Shown here: positions 16,335 through 24,197 of the stretch, piece after piece
How positions within the stretch are numbered: position 1 is the stretch's first letter
Layout: each line of letters starts with the position of its first letter
Assembly: GCA_017859955.1 (NCBI GenBank)
Contig: JAFNAB010000037.1
Span: 1-41,067, forward strand
Length of the DNA: 41,067 bases
Reading direction: 5' to 3'
Source of the DNA: Holophagaceae bacterium
GTDB taxonomy: Bacteria; Acidobacteriota; Holophagae; Holophagales; Holophagaceae
The notes under the pieces: generated by a model
What the model saw: the letters and a program-made list of their open reading frames with translations, nothing else
What the model was told of the DNA's origin: nothing
The model's database searches: none
Program-made: the position numbers and the translations under genes

Positions 16335-16781
16335 ATGTCAGAACTTAAAGAGAATGTAAAATTGCCAATTAGGCCACTTCACCAAGGGATCAGCGTTGCT
16401 GATATGGAGGCCTCCATCGCCTGGTACGAGAGGATGTTTGGATATCAAGTCGTTTCAGACGCCTATGTGCCCCAATTGCCAGCCCGGATCGTGTTTATGG
16501 AACTCGGCGATTGGAGCATTGAACTCTTCCATGTGGATGGATCCGCATCGCTTCCCAATGATCGGCGCATCCCCAACCTGGACATCAGGACCCACGGAAC
16601 CAAGCATGTCGCATATCTGGTGGACGATATTGTCAGCCTGATGGACGATCTGAAGGCCAAGGGGGTGGATGTGGCTATGGACATCTTTCCGATGGCTGGC
16701 GATAAAGTTGCCTTTATCCGCGACAACACCGGCAATCTGATCGAACTTATTCAGAAGCCAACCTCTGGCCAGCCTGCCTGA
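16335..16781 (+). CDS. VOC-superfamily metalloprotein (glyoxalase/dioxygenase fold)
   Basis: A 148-residue protein of the vicinal oxygen chelate superfamily. Two beta-alpha-beta-beta-beta modules are visible, with likely metal ligands H16 (LHQGIS), E63 (SIELF), H91 (KHVAYL) and E137 (LIELIQ). Family members bind a divalent metal and act as glyoxalases, epimerases, lyases or ring-cleaving dioxygenases, and the substrate cannot be read from sequence. The ATG at 16335 follows AGGTGAGG. It is the first gene of a probable three-gene unit with a medium-chain dehydrogenase and a beta-helix protein, downstream of the tandem-HTH LysR gene. Confidence 0.82.
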   Translation: MSELKENVKLPIRPLHQGISVADMEASIAWYERMFGYQVVSDAYVPQLPARIVFMELGDWSIELFHVDGSASLPNDRRIPNLDIRTHGTKHVAYLVDDIVSLMDDLKAKGVDVAMDIFPMAGDKVAFIRDNTGNLIELIQKPTSGQPA

Positions 16782-16888
16782 ACGAATTCGACGACCCAAC
16801 GTTGCATACCATTACCCGACAAATGGATATGGGTGGCTATTCGTATGCAGCACTTTTTAATCACTTTTAGGTGAAATGGAGTTTTAGC

Positions 16889-17935
16889 ATGGAAACCCAG
16901 TACGCCGTTGCCGAGCCCGGCAAAGTTGTTCTTAAGACCAAGACCCTGGCCAAGCCCGGCCCCGGTCAGGTTCTGCTCGAAGCTGAATACAGCACCATCA
17001 GCATGGGCACCGAGAACGCCCTCATGGGCAACCACATCGTGCCCCTGCCCCAGCCCATCGGCTACAGCATGGCCGCCCGGGTCATCGAAGTCGGTCCTGA
17101 TGTCACCGATCTCAAGGTGGGCGATCCCGTCGTCACCACCGGTCAGCACGCCCAGTACCTGCTGATGGATGCCAAGAACTGCACCCCTGCCCCCCACGGC
17201 ATCGACATGCAGCAGGCCGCCTTCTTCAACCTGGCTCACACCGGCATGTATGCCATCCGCCGCACCGGCATCAAGCTCGGCGAGCCCACCCTGGTCATGG
17301 GTCAGGGCCTCGTGGGCGCCATCACTGCCCAGCTGGCCCGTCTCGCTGGCGCCATGCCCCTCATCGTCACCGACCTCGACGACCGCCGTCTCGATAACGC
17401 CCGCAAGATGGGCGTGCATTACGCCATCAACCCCAAGACCCAGCCCGGCGAGCTGGAGCGGGTCATCGAGAGCATCGGCTGGGGCGGCATTCCCGTGATC
17501 TTCGAGGCCACCGGCGCCCGCAAGCCCCTGGACCAGGCCTTCGAACTGGTCTCCGAGCGCGGCCGGGTCATGATGATGTCCCAGGTCCACGGTGGCGACG
17601 CCCCCCAGTACGACACCAACCTGATGATGAAGGGCGCCACCCTCATCGGCGGCTACATCAACTCCAAGCCCTTCGCCCTGAAGCGGGCCGATCTGACCAT
17701 CAAGGGCGAGTGGCCCCCGGTCATGGGCGACAACTTGGTCCGTTACGTCAACTCCGACACCTGGACCAGCGACGAGGATATCCGGGTCATCCTGAACCTC
17801 ATCAAGTTCGGCTCGCTCAATATCACGCCCCTGATCAGCCACCGCTTCGAGTTCGAGGATATCTCCAAGGCCTACGACATGGTCTGGAACCTGGATCCCA
17901 ATCTCCTCGGTGGTGTCATTCGCTGGAAGAAGTAG
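16889..17935 (+). CDS. Medium-chain dehydrogenase/reductase lacking zinc ligands
   Basis: A 348-residue NAD(P)-dependent medium-chain dehydrogenase. The GroES-like domain is N-terminal, and the Rossmann motif GQGLVG lies at 138-143 with the cofactor-selecting acidic segment TDLDDRR (161-167). The usual catalytic-zinc cysteine is replaced (YSTISMGTE at 34-42) and the four structural-zinc cysteines are absent; the only cysteine before residue 100 is C98. This resembles the BchC-like branch rather than classical zinc alcohol dehydrogenases. Start ATG at 16889 with GGAG upstream. It lies 107 bp after the VOC gene and 62 bp before the beta-helix gene, suggesting one small catabolic or modification pathway. 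Confidence 0.85.
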   Translation: METQYAVAEPGKVVLKTKTLAKPGPGQVLLEAEYSTISMGTENALMGNHIVPLPQPIGYSMAARVIEVGPDVTDLKVGDPVVTTGQHAQYLLMDAKNCTPAPHGIDMQQAAFFNLAHTGMYAIRRTGIKLGEPTLVMGQGLVGAITAQLARLAGAMPLIVTDLDDRRLDNARKMGVHYAINPKTQPGELERVIESIGWGGIPVIFEATGARKPLDQAFELVSERGRVMMMSQVHGGDAPQYDTNLMMKGATLIGGYINSKPFALKRADLTIKGEWPPVMGDNLVRYVNSDTWTSDEDIRVILNLIKFGSLNITPLISHRFEFEDISKAYDMVWNLDPNLLGGVIRWKK

Positions 17936-17997
17936 GCAAATCAACCTAGTCGCGATCTCGAGTGACCGCTCACGAATTACAAAAAGGGATTCATACA

Positions 17998-19189
17998 ATG
18001 AGCATAATCAAGGCCAAGAACATCAGCAAGCCGTCCCGGCTGCCGTCCACGCTGTCCGTCAAGACCGAAGACATCATCATGGGTGTCAATGCCGGTCTCA
18101 ACCCGGGCAAGCCCATCATCAATGGCCCTGCACGGCAGCGGCACGGGCGTCTGCAGCCCTGCCGTCGGCCTTGCGGTCACCCAGCATGGTGACCTGACGG
18201 CCAACAACGTCGTGATCGATACCGCCGGCAAGAGCCGCTTCTGCTCGGTGGCCGAGAAATTCAGCACCCTGCGGGTCAACGACTCGGTGCTGTATGCCCA
18301 TGGCGAACCCTTTGGTGAGGGCTACGCCCCGGCCACCGGCCTCATGCAGACGCCTCCTCCCCCCCTGGAGATCGGCGGCAACTGCCGCACCCACTGCAGC
18401 ATGAGCAACTCATACACATACTTCAACCGCTGCAAGATCATCTGCGACGGCTGGGGCGCCCTGTCCACCGAGGTCGCTGAAGGCTTTGTCTACCTCGAAG
18501 CCAACGATTGTGAAGTGATCGCCACCAAGAAGGGCTACGGCGCCTATGCCGACCCCGATTGTCATGACGTCTTCAACAACTGCCGTTTCGATGTCGATGG
18601 CATGGCCGGGATCATTGCCGGTGAAGGCGACATGACCTTCAACAACTGCGTGTCGAAGTGCGCCACCTATTTTGTGCTGAGCCACAACGTCTGCGGCGTG
18701 CCGGAAGAAGTCAGCTCGCTGTTCGTCAACGGTGGTTCGATCGTCACGGGCAAGGACGTCGTCCTGGTCAAGAGCGAGAACACCCAGCTGGAATTTGATG
18801 GTGTCAAGATCGCGGCCGGCAACAAGGTCCTGGTGCGCACCATCAAGAACGACGACCCCTGCGCCACCGTGCCCAGCGCCACGCCCTACGGCGTCAACGT
18901 GGTGTTCAAGAACATGAACCTCGAAGGTGACCTGCTCCACGAGGATCCGGAACGTGCCATGTGGATTTCCATGGCTGCCGTGACCTACCTTGGCGCCATC
19001 CACAACGGCAACTTGGCCCTCGACCAGGCCAGCAAGTGGATCGCCACCGCCGATTCGACCGTGACCCTGACCGCCGACGTCTATCCGGCTCAGCTGGATG
19101 CCCTCAAGGGTGTGACCATCACCGCTTTTGGTGCCGAAGCCGGCAGCTACGACCTGCCCGGCGGCGGCAAGCTGGTAGTCAAGGCCTGA
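17998..19189 (+). pseudogene. Right-handed beta-helix protein broken by a frameshift
   Basis: The ATG at 17998 opens a frame (MSIIKAKNISKPSRL to PIING, then divergent sequence) that loses similarity at about 18133. The next frame continues as LHGSGTGVCSPAVGLAVTQ and runs to TGA at 19189. Restoring GC at GGC|CCTG (about 18123-18130), giving GGCGCCCTG, would join both into one protein of about 397 residues. The long part has repeated short strands and turns (YFNRCKIICDGWG, FNNCRFDVDG, FNNCVSKCATY) typical of a right-handed beta-helix. No signal peptide is seen, so it would be cytoplasmic. It is the last gene before a strong terminator. Confidence 0.72.
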
Positions 19190-19222
19190 GGACAGCGTTT
19201 GCCATCAGCTGTGAACCAAAGA

Positions 19223-19269
19223 AACCGCTTTGCAGGCGACCAAGGTCGTCCTGCAAGGCGGTTTTTTTT
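19223..19269 (+). terminator. Strong intrinsic terminator
   Basis: A long near-perfect hairpin (CCGC.TTGCAGG.GACC paired with GGTC..CCTGCAA.GCGG) is followed by eight T residues at 19262-19269. It closes the VOC/dehydrogenase/beta-helix unit 34 bp after the last stop codon. Confidence 0.92.
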
Positions 19270-19466
19270 CTGATCACTGCATCAAAGGGGTCATTCACCC
19301 CACCCCACTCTGGGATGGCGCCGGAGAGTGTGATCCGGCGATCCGCTTCTATGACCTTCGATCAGTGGACCTTGCCCAGGGCACCCTCCCTATGACTGGA
19401 AGGATGTTACGGAAATAAGGGCGCCTGACCTGTAGTGGGCGGGTGTCCGCTGGGTGGCGGTGAGGG

Positions 19467-20279
19467 TCATTGTAGTGGGGAATCGTTGAGGAGGGCTTTG
19501 AGGGCCCGGTTGTCGTTGGCGAGTTCTTCGACGAGGTTCAGGTATTCGCGGACAAGCCTCTGGCTGATTTTCACGGCATAGCTGATCTCCTGGACGTTGA
19601 AGCCCTTCTGGTGACAGAGGAGCACCTGCTTGAAGGCCTTGAGGTAGCGGTGGGCGGCTTCGGGGCTGTGATCGGTGGCTCGGCAGACTTCCTCGACCTT
19701 GCGGCCTTCGAGCACGATCATTCGGACGATCTGGCGCTTGTGGGTGAGGGTCGGGCCAATGTCATGGATCACGCCTCGGCGCGGGAGGTAGCGCCCGTGT
19801 TCAGCCTCCCAGGTCCTGGCGTAGTGGCTCACGGTGCTGGGCGAGATCTTGAGGAGCACGGCACAGTCGCTGTTCGTGAGTACCCCGTCCTGTTCAAAGG
19901 CCTGCTGGAACAGGCGGGCCACAGCCTCCTGCTTCTGCTCCCGGAGTTTCATGCCTGCAGCCCGGTCCTGAGCATCCCGCCCCTGCACCAGATCCAGGAT
20001 TACCGGCGTCAGGCGGCTCTGGGTGATGCGCTTGCCGTAGGAGGCCTTCTCCAGCTTGTGGACGGCCGTCCATTGGATCTGCCCCTGTCGCAGGTGGCTG
20101 GTCTGGGGATAGAACTTCCTCACGAGATCCGCGATGAGCTGGACCAGCACCTGGCGGGTCTTGGCTCCCCCGAGCTGGGGGCATTCGTTGGCAAAGAAGG
20201 ACTCCAGCGCCCCTTCGAAGTTCTTGAACTGCATAGGGCCGTAGATGCTGTGATGCTGCTCGGTCTGCTCTCGCATCAT
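19467..20279 (-). CDS. DUF1670-family protein
   Basis: A 270-residue protein of the DUF1670 family, of unknown function. The C-terminal half contains two helix-turn-helix-like segments (LKISPSTVSHYARTWEAEHG at about 145-165 and VEEVCRATDHSPEAAHRY near 205), so DNA binding is plausible. The ATG at 20279 overlaps the stop of the upstream paralogue in ATGA, and GGAGG precedes it, so the two genes are translationally coupled. No break is visible. It lies between the VOC cluster terminator and the thiol-redox island. Confidence 0.75.
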   Translation of the reverse strand: MMREQTEQHHSIYGPMQFKNFEGALESFFANECPQLGGAKTRQVLVQLIADLVRKFYPQTSHLRQGQIQWTAVHKLEKASYGKRITQSRLTPVILDLVQGRDAQDRAAGMKLREQKQEAVARLFQQAFEQDGVLTNSDCAVLLKISPSTVSHYARTWEAEHGRYLPRRGVIHDIGPTLTHKRQIVRMIVLEGRKVEEVCRATDHSPEAAHRYLKAFKQVLLCHQKGFNVQEISYAVKISQRLVREYLNLVEELANDNRALKALLNDSPLQ

Positions 20280-21158
20280 GGCCTCCCGCTCGTGCTGGAG
20301 GTTTCTGGCCTGGGCAAAGGTCCCCCCTTTTTGAGGTCCTCAGCCTCGTAGTGCTGTGCCCCGATCAGATCAATCTCTTGGAACCGCCGCTGGTAGGCCT
20401 TCCTGTGGCGGTGCGCCTCGTAGATGTCCAGGAAGGTCCGGGTGCCTCCGGACGAGATGCCCACGGTCAGTGCAATCTGGAGGGGATGGAATCCCTTCCG
20501 GGCCAGGAACACGACCCGGCAAAAGGTGTGGATGTAGCGCTCCACGGCGTGCAGGGTGTGGTTGATCCGCCGGGCCACCTCCACGGCCTCCAGGCCCTCC
20601 AGCCAATGGCCGATGGCCGATGGCGACACCCTTATGGGAGACCCCGGGACCGATGTCCTGGATCTGCCCCCGCGTGGCCACAAAGATGCCCTGCTGCTCG
20701 CGCAGCTCCCTGACGTCCCGGCGGATGGTGCGCGTGTCGCTCTGCAGCAGCAGCGCCAGATCCTCCTGGCTGAGCAGGCCGCCCTGCTCACGGGCCTCCT
20801 CGGTGAGCCGCTGGATCAGAACCTTCCGTCGGGCGGCCTGACCCAGGCGATGGATCAGCTGTAGGTCGTCCTTCCCTTCGAATAGCGTGAGGACCACCGT
20901 GACCATCCGACATTCCCGGATCGGTTTGCCTGCCCCTTGCCCCGCCGCCACGCACTCGTAGCGCATCTGCCCCGTCCGCAGTGGACCAGCACCCGGCTCC
21001 GTGAAGTAGACCTCTCGGGTCATGGTTACCAGGACATCGGCTTCCCAGGGGCTCAACCCCGCTCCCTGGACCGCCAAAACCTTCAATCTCTGGTCCTGGG
21101 TCTTCAGTTCCAAACGTCGGGCTTGATCTTCAACCCTGTTCTCGGTTGTCATCATCAT
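20276..21158 (-). pseudogene. DUF1670-family protein, disrupted by a 7-bp duplication
   Basis: A paralogue of the following DUF1670 gene. From the ATG at 21158 (AAGGAG upstream) the frame is normal to GQIQDIGPGVSHKGVAIGH, then leaves frame. The correct frame resumes as AIGHWLEGLEAVEVARRI and continues to TGA at 20276, overlapping the next start. The break coincides exactly with a 7-bp tandem duplication at 20608-20621; removing one unit restores a continuous protein of about 290 residues. This could be a recent mutation, a phase-variable site or a sequencing error. Confidence 0.8.
20608..20621. repeat. 7-bp tandem duplication causing a frameshift
   Basis: Two adjacent copies of GGCCGAT on the plus strand. 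One copy fewer restores the DUF1670 reading frame on the minus strand. Confidence 0.85.
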
Positions 21159-21190
21159 GGGTTTCTCCTTGGGTGGCCTTAGCAACCAAA

Positions 21191-21272
21191 AGCATCGGCA
21201 ACGATGCCTTCCCAGGCGAAACCCGCCTCTTTCAAAGACCCTTGGGATGCCTCAGCACCCCAGGGGTCCTAC
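21191..21272 (-). promoter_or_regulatory. Hairpins upstream of the DUF1670 pair
   Basis: A perfect 6-bp stem with a GCAA loop (21192-21207) and a longer inverted repeat (GACCC..GGG with CCC..GGGGTC, about 21238-21267) lie in the leader of the DUF1670 genes. They may be an operator or a leader RNA structure; this is only a suggestion. I see no attenuator U-run. Confidence 0.3.
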
Positions 21273-21352
21273 CTACAGGGCATTTGTCCGAATCGGAAAT
21301 CATGAAAGTGGCATTTAGTTAAAGACTTTCAATTCGTTCAACGATCCACCAA

Positions 21353-21727
21353 TCATTCCAAGTCGAAGGGCACCATGTAAATGACATCATCAATCTTGCG
21401 TCCCTTGAGCAATTCGCAATGCCTCATGATGGTCATCTGCCTATCCACCTCCAGGGCCGTCAACCCGAATGCCTCAGACAAGGCTGGTTTCGTGGCCCGG
21501 CCTTGGGCAACGACGTATTCGTAAATGCTTTTCTGAAGGGCCGTGAGGCCATCCGTGCCCGTCTGGCCCGCCGCAGCCCGATGTGTCTTAGCGGAATGCA
21601 CAGCTGCCACATCGCATGTCCTCAGGGGTTCGATCGCCTGGATATAGCAGTCCTCACATAAGACGCTCCCAAAGTGTTCGCAGGATTCTCCATCCGATAT
21701 AGGCTGTCCGCACTTTGCACATTCCAT
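21353..21727 (-). CDS. Small protein: LIM-like zinc finger plus winged helix
   Basis: A 124-residue protein. The N-terminus has paired cysteines MECAKCGQPI and then VLCEDCYIQA, a LIM/double-zinc-ribbon-like module in residues 1-42. The C-terminal 65 residues look like a winged helix (LQKSIYEYVVAQGRATKPALS, then VDRQMTIMRHCELLKGRKID). The ATG at 21727 has GGAGG upstream. The first 40 residues closely resemble the 60-residue protein at 25843-26025, so the two derive from one family. A regulatory role is inferred. Confidence 0.7.
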   Translation of the reverse strand: MECAKCGQPISDGESCEHFGSVLCEDCYIQAIEPLRTCDVAAVHSAKTHRAAAGQTGTDGLTALQKSIYEYVVAQGRATKPALSEAFGLTALEVDRQMTIMRHCELLKGRKIDDVIYMVPFDLE

Positions 21728-21901
21728 CGCCAAACCTCCAGAGCTGTCATGCGGCCACAATAGCTTATAACCAACTTTGCATCGCCTTTTTCGAGGCCAT
21801 CTGCACCGATATGTTTCCATAGAGCCGAATTTCAGCGGGATTCAACTTTTCACCTTGCACCACATTTCAACTGTATTACCATTTGGTTGTTGAGCGTGCC
21901 A

Positions 21902-22231
21902 ATGAAACCCCACCTGACCAACCCCATGATCGAAGAAGTGAGCGAACTCTTTGCGGCTTTGGGGGATCCGTCCCGCCTCAAAATCCTCCGCTCCCTGCTG
22001 GATGCGGGCACCCCGCTCAGCCAGGGGGCCCTCGCTGAAGCGGCAGGCCTCTCCCAGGCCAATGCCAGCAAGCACCTAGCCAGCCTAGTCCGGGTCGGAC
22101 TGGTGTTGCGCGAGCCCCAGGGCAACAGCGTCATTTTCAAGCCCATGCTCCCCCTAGTCGAAGACATCTGCGGACTGGTCTGCGGCCATGTCAGCGAGCG
22201 AGCGAGGAGCACCTACAAGGCCTTGGGCTGA
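21902..22231 (+). CDS. ArsR-family transcriptional regulator
   Basis: A 109-residue winged-helix repressor of the ArsR/SmtB type. The conserved opening of the family is seen (LFAALGDPSRLKILRSLL, about residues 17-35), with the recognition helix AAGLSQANASKHLASL. Two cysteines near the end (CGLVC) could sense metal or redox state. It heads the plus-strand genes that include a thioredoxin fusion and an arsenate reductase and probably represses them. The ATG at 21902 is used; the ribosome site is weak and the frame is open to a TTG at 21887. Confidence 0.88.
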   Translation: MKPHLTNPMIEEVSELFAALGDPSRLKILRSLLDAGTPLSQGALAEAAGLSQANASKHLASLVRVGLVLREPQGNSVIFKPMLPLVEDICGLVCGHVSERARSTYKALG

Positions 22232-22257
22232 GTTTTTTTACCTGGGAGTATTCCTAT

Positions 22258-22485
22258 ATGACTAAAAGGATAAGATTCTTACTCCCCTTCAGCACCCGGA
22301 CCCTCATGGCAGCCCTTGGGATGTCGCTGAACCTGAGCCAGCCCCTCTATGCCGGAGGGCGAATCCAGGACGCCGGACAAGCCGGGGGAGCGATGGCCCG
22401 CTCCGAGACCTCCCTCCAGGCCCATCGCCACCAGCAGGTGGCCCGCCACAGGGCATCCTTCCTGCGTCCAATGACTAGGAGGTAA
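22258..22485 (+). CDS. Small hypothetical protein, probably exported
   Basis: A 75-residue protein with a basic start and a hydrophobic stretch to about residue 32 ending SQPLYAGG, resembling a signal peptide. The remainder is polar and rich in His, Gln and Arg. The ATG at 22258 has GGGAG at moderate spacing. It sits between the ArsR gene and the YgaP-like gene, and the next gene starts 2 bp after its stop, so it is probably in the same operon. Function unknown. Confidence 0.5.
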   Translation: MTKRIRFLLPFSTRTLMAALGMSLNLSQPLYAGGRIQDAGQAGGAMARSETSLQAHRHQQVARHRASFLRPMTRR

Positions 22486-22487
22486 CC

Positions 22488-22700
22488 ATGAACGCCGACC
22501 GCATCATCCACACCTTCGCGGGCGCCCTCGTTCTTGCCAGTCTCGCCCTCGCCCACTGGCACAGCCCCTACTGGCTCTGCCTCACCTTCGTCGTCGGCCT
22601 GAACCTCTTCCAGAGCGGCCTCACCAACTGGTGCCTGGGAACCCAGATCCTGGTCAAGCTGGGCGTATCCAAGGATGGGGCCTGCGGGCTGAAAGGATAG
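22488..22700 (+). CDS. YgaP-like (DUF2892) membrane protein
   Basis: A 70-residue protein with two hydrophobic segments (HTFAGALVLASLALAHW, then YWLCLTFVVGLNLFQSG) of the DUF2892/YgaP transmembrane type. It also has the family's conserved FQSGLTNWCLG region with a cysteine. In YgaP this domain anchors a rhodanese; here it is a stand-alone gene. AGGAGG precedes the ATG. The next gene begins 2 bp downstream, showing an operon with the thioredoxin fusion and arsenate reductase. Confidence 0.75.
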   Translation: MNADRIIHTFAGALVLASLALAHWHSPYWLCLTFVVGLNLFQSGLTNWCLGTQILVKLGVSKDGACGLKG

Positions 22701-22702
22701 TC

Positions 22703-23257
22703 ATGGTCACACTCCTTGAATTGAAGCGGGTCGCCATCGGCGTCCTGCTGGGCGGCGCCATAGGCTTTGCCTATCAGAAGCTTGTGGGCTGCCGCACCGG
22801 CACCTGCCCACTCACTGCCACCCCATTGCGCGCCATCACCTACGGCGCGGTCATGGGTTTACTCTTCGCCCTTTCGGCCTGTTCAAGAAATGAACGGGCC
22901 AAAACAGTCACCCCCCTTTCCTCCACGGAGTCGCACATGTCTGCTTCCAACGTCATCCACCTCACCACCGGCGCCTTTGACAAGGTGAAGGCCCAGGACA
23001 AGCCCGTCCTGATCGACTTCTGGGCCCCCTGGTGCGGCCCCTGCCGGACCCAGGGACCGATCCTTGACCAGGTCTCCAGCCGCATCGGCGACAAGGCCAT
23101 CGTGGCCAAGGTCAATGTGGACGAGGAACCGGGCCTCGCAGCCCCCTTCGGGGTCCAGGCCATCCCGACCCTGGTGATCCTCAAGGGGGGCAAGGTGGTC
23201 CAACGCTTCACCGGCGTCCAGCAGGCTGAGACCCTCATTCGGGCCCTGGAGAAGTGA
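22703..23257 (+). CDS. DUF6132-like membrane segment fused to thioredoxin
   Basis: A 184-residue frame. Residues 1-60 resemble a DUF6132-type small membrane protein ([20 protein letters not shown] and [10 protein letters not shown]). Residues 79-184 are a complete thioredoxin with WCGPC. In the alternative frame the first part would end naturally as FGLFKK at TGA 22891-22893, and an ATG at 22937 with CGGAG gives a stand-alone thioredoxin. A one-base loss near 22871 therefore seems to have fused two adjacent genes. Thioredoxin would still be made from 22937 and would reduce the arsenate reductase encoded next. Confidence 0.8.
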   Translation: MVTLLELKRVAIGVLLGGAIGFAYQKLVGCRTGTCPLTATPLRAITYGAVMGLLFALSACSRNERAKTVTPLSSTESHMSASNVIHLTTGAFDKVKAQDKPVLIDFWAPWCGPCRTQGPILDQVSSRIGDKAIVAKVNVDEEPGLAAPFGVQAIPTLVILKGGKVVQRFTGVQQAETLIRALEK

Positions 23258-23268
23258 ATGGAGAGCAT

Positions 23269-23688
23269 ATGAATCCCAAGAACATCCTCTTCCTCTGCGT
23301 GGCCAACAGCGCGCGCTCCCAGATGGCCGAAGGCCTGGCCCGTCAGATGTTCCCGGAGGTGGTCATCCAGAGCGCGGGCAGCCGCCCGAGTCGCGTGAAT
23401 CCTCAGGCTATCGAGGTCATGGCCGAGCTGGGCATCGATATTAGCGCCCACCGGAGTAAGTCTGTTGGAGAGATCGATCAGGCCAGTGTCGAGGTGGTGA
23501 TCACCCTCTGCGCCGAGGAAGTCTGTCCCCTCTTTCTTGGGAAAGCCGAGCGGATCCACTGGCCCATACCGGATCCTGCATGCAAAGTGACCGCGCCCAC
23601 GCAGGAGGAATCGCGGGCGCCTATGCGGGCCGCCCGGGACGAAATCCGACGTAGGCTGGAGGCGTTCAAAGTCGAACGATTCGATTAG
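23269..23688 (+). CDS. arsC: Arsenate reductase, thioredoxin-coupled (LMW phosphatase fold)
   Basis: A 139-residue ArsC of the low-molecular-weight phosphatase type, which reduces arsenate to arsenite with thioredoxin. The P-loop C-X5-R is CVANSAR (residues 11-17), and two further cysteines in [10 protein letters not shown] provide the relay. The aspartate of PIPDPA is also present. The ATG at 23269 follows GGAGA; the thioredoxin stop lies 12 bp upstream, fitting direct functional coupling. A phosphatase role cannot be excluded but the extra cysteines favour arsenate reduction. Confidence 0.87.
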   Translation: MNPKNILFLCVANSARSQMAEGLARQMFPEVVIQSAGSRPSRVNPQAIEVMAELGIDISAHRSKSVGEIDQASVEVVITLCAEEVCPLFLGKAERIHWPIPDPACKVTAPTQEESRAPMRAARDEIRRRLEAFKVERFD

Positions 23689-23709
23689 AAAGATCGGGCT
23701 TGCGATGGC

Positions 23710-24132
23710 TCACCAGCGCCCAGCACCTTGGCGACTCCAGGATGGGATACCGTTTCTGTCGCGCAATGTAAGGCTCTGGCTTCCCTTGGCAACTTCGCGG
23801 GCGATGACGTATGGTTTCCCGCCATCGGACAACCTGGAACCAGTCAAGGTCAGCGTGTCACCTTGGGATACGCTGAATTTGCGACTATCCAGGAAGGATG
23901 TCGGGCCGAGATGGACCTCCACAACCTCGTTCTCTGTCTTCAACAGCACATGGGTCCCGGTCATTCGCCGCCCCATGCTGGGGTGGAGCACGCTGGTGAC
24001 CGTCCCAGCCACGGTGACTTCGCGGGCGGGATCATAGGGCCGCTGCGCGAGAGAAGCCCGTGGGCCATAACCCTGGGAATAGAGGGGTGAGATCAGGAGA
24101 ATAGGAGCCAAAAACCAAAGTGCTTTCTTCAC
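23710..24132 (-). CDS. Secreted small protein, possible OB-fold
   Basis: A 140-residue protein with a signal peptide (basic start, then ALWFLAPILLISPLYSQ). The mature part is beta-rich (REVTVAGTVTSVLHP, VVEVHLGP, GDTLTLTGSRL), consistent with a small OB-fold. Start is GTG at 24132 with AAGGAGG upstream; the frame is open to 24168. It converges with arsC, the stops being 21 bp apart. Periplasmic; function unknown. Confidence 0.65.
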   Translation of the reverse strand: MKKALWFLAPILLISPLYSQGYGPRASLAQRPYDPAREVTVAGTVTSVLHPSMGRRMTGTHVLLKTENEVVEVHLGPTSFLDSRKFSVSQGDTLTLTGSRLSDGGKPYVIAREVAKGSQSLTLRDRNGIPSWSRQGAGRW

Positions 24133-24197
24133 AAGGCCTCCTTCGGCGATGCGGGAATTCCCGCGCACAAGGTAGACCCAGAGAGAGCACCTAAGGT

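Noticed and set aside
16751-17998. Minus-strand 415-codon open frame opposite the dehydrogenase
   Set aside because: Antisense shadow of the intact medium-chain dehydrogenase gene; Asp/Gly/Val/His-rich and without family features.
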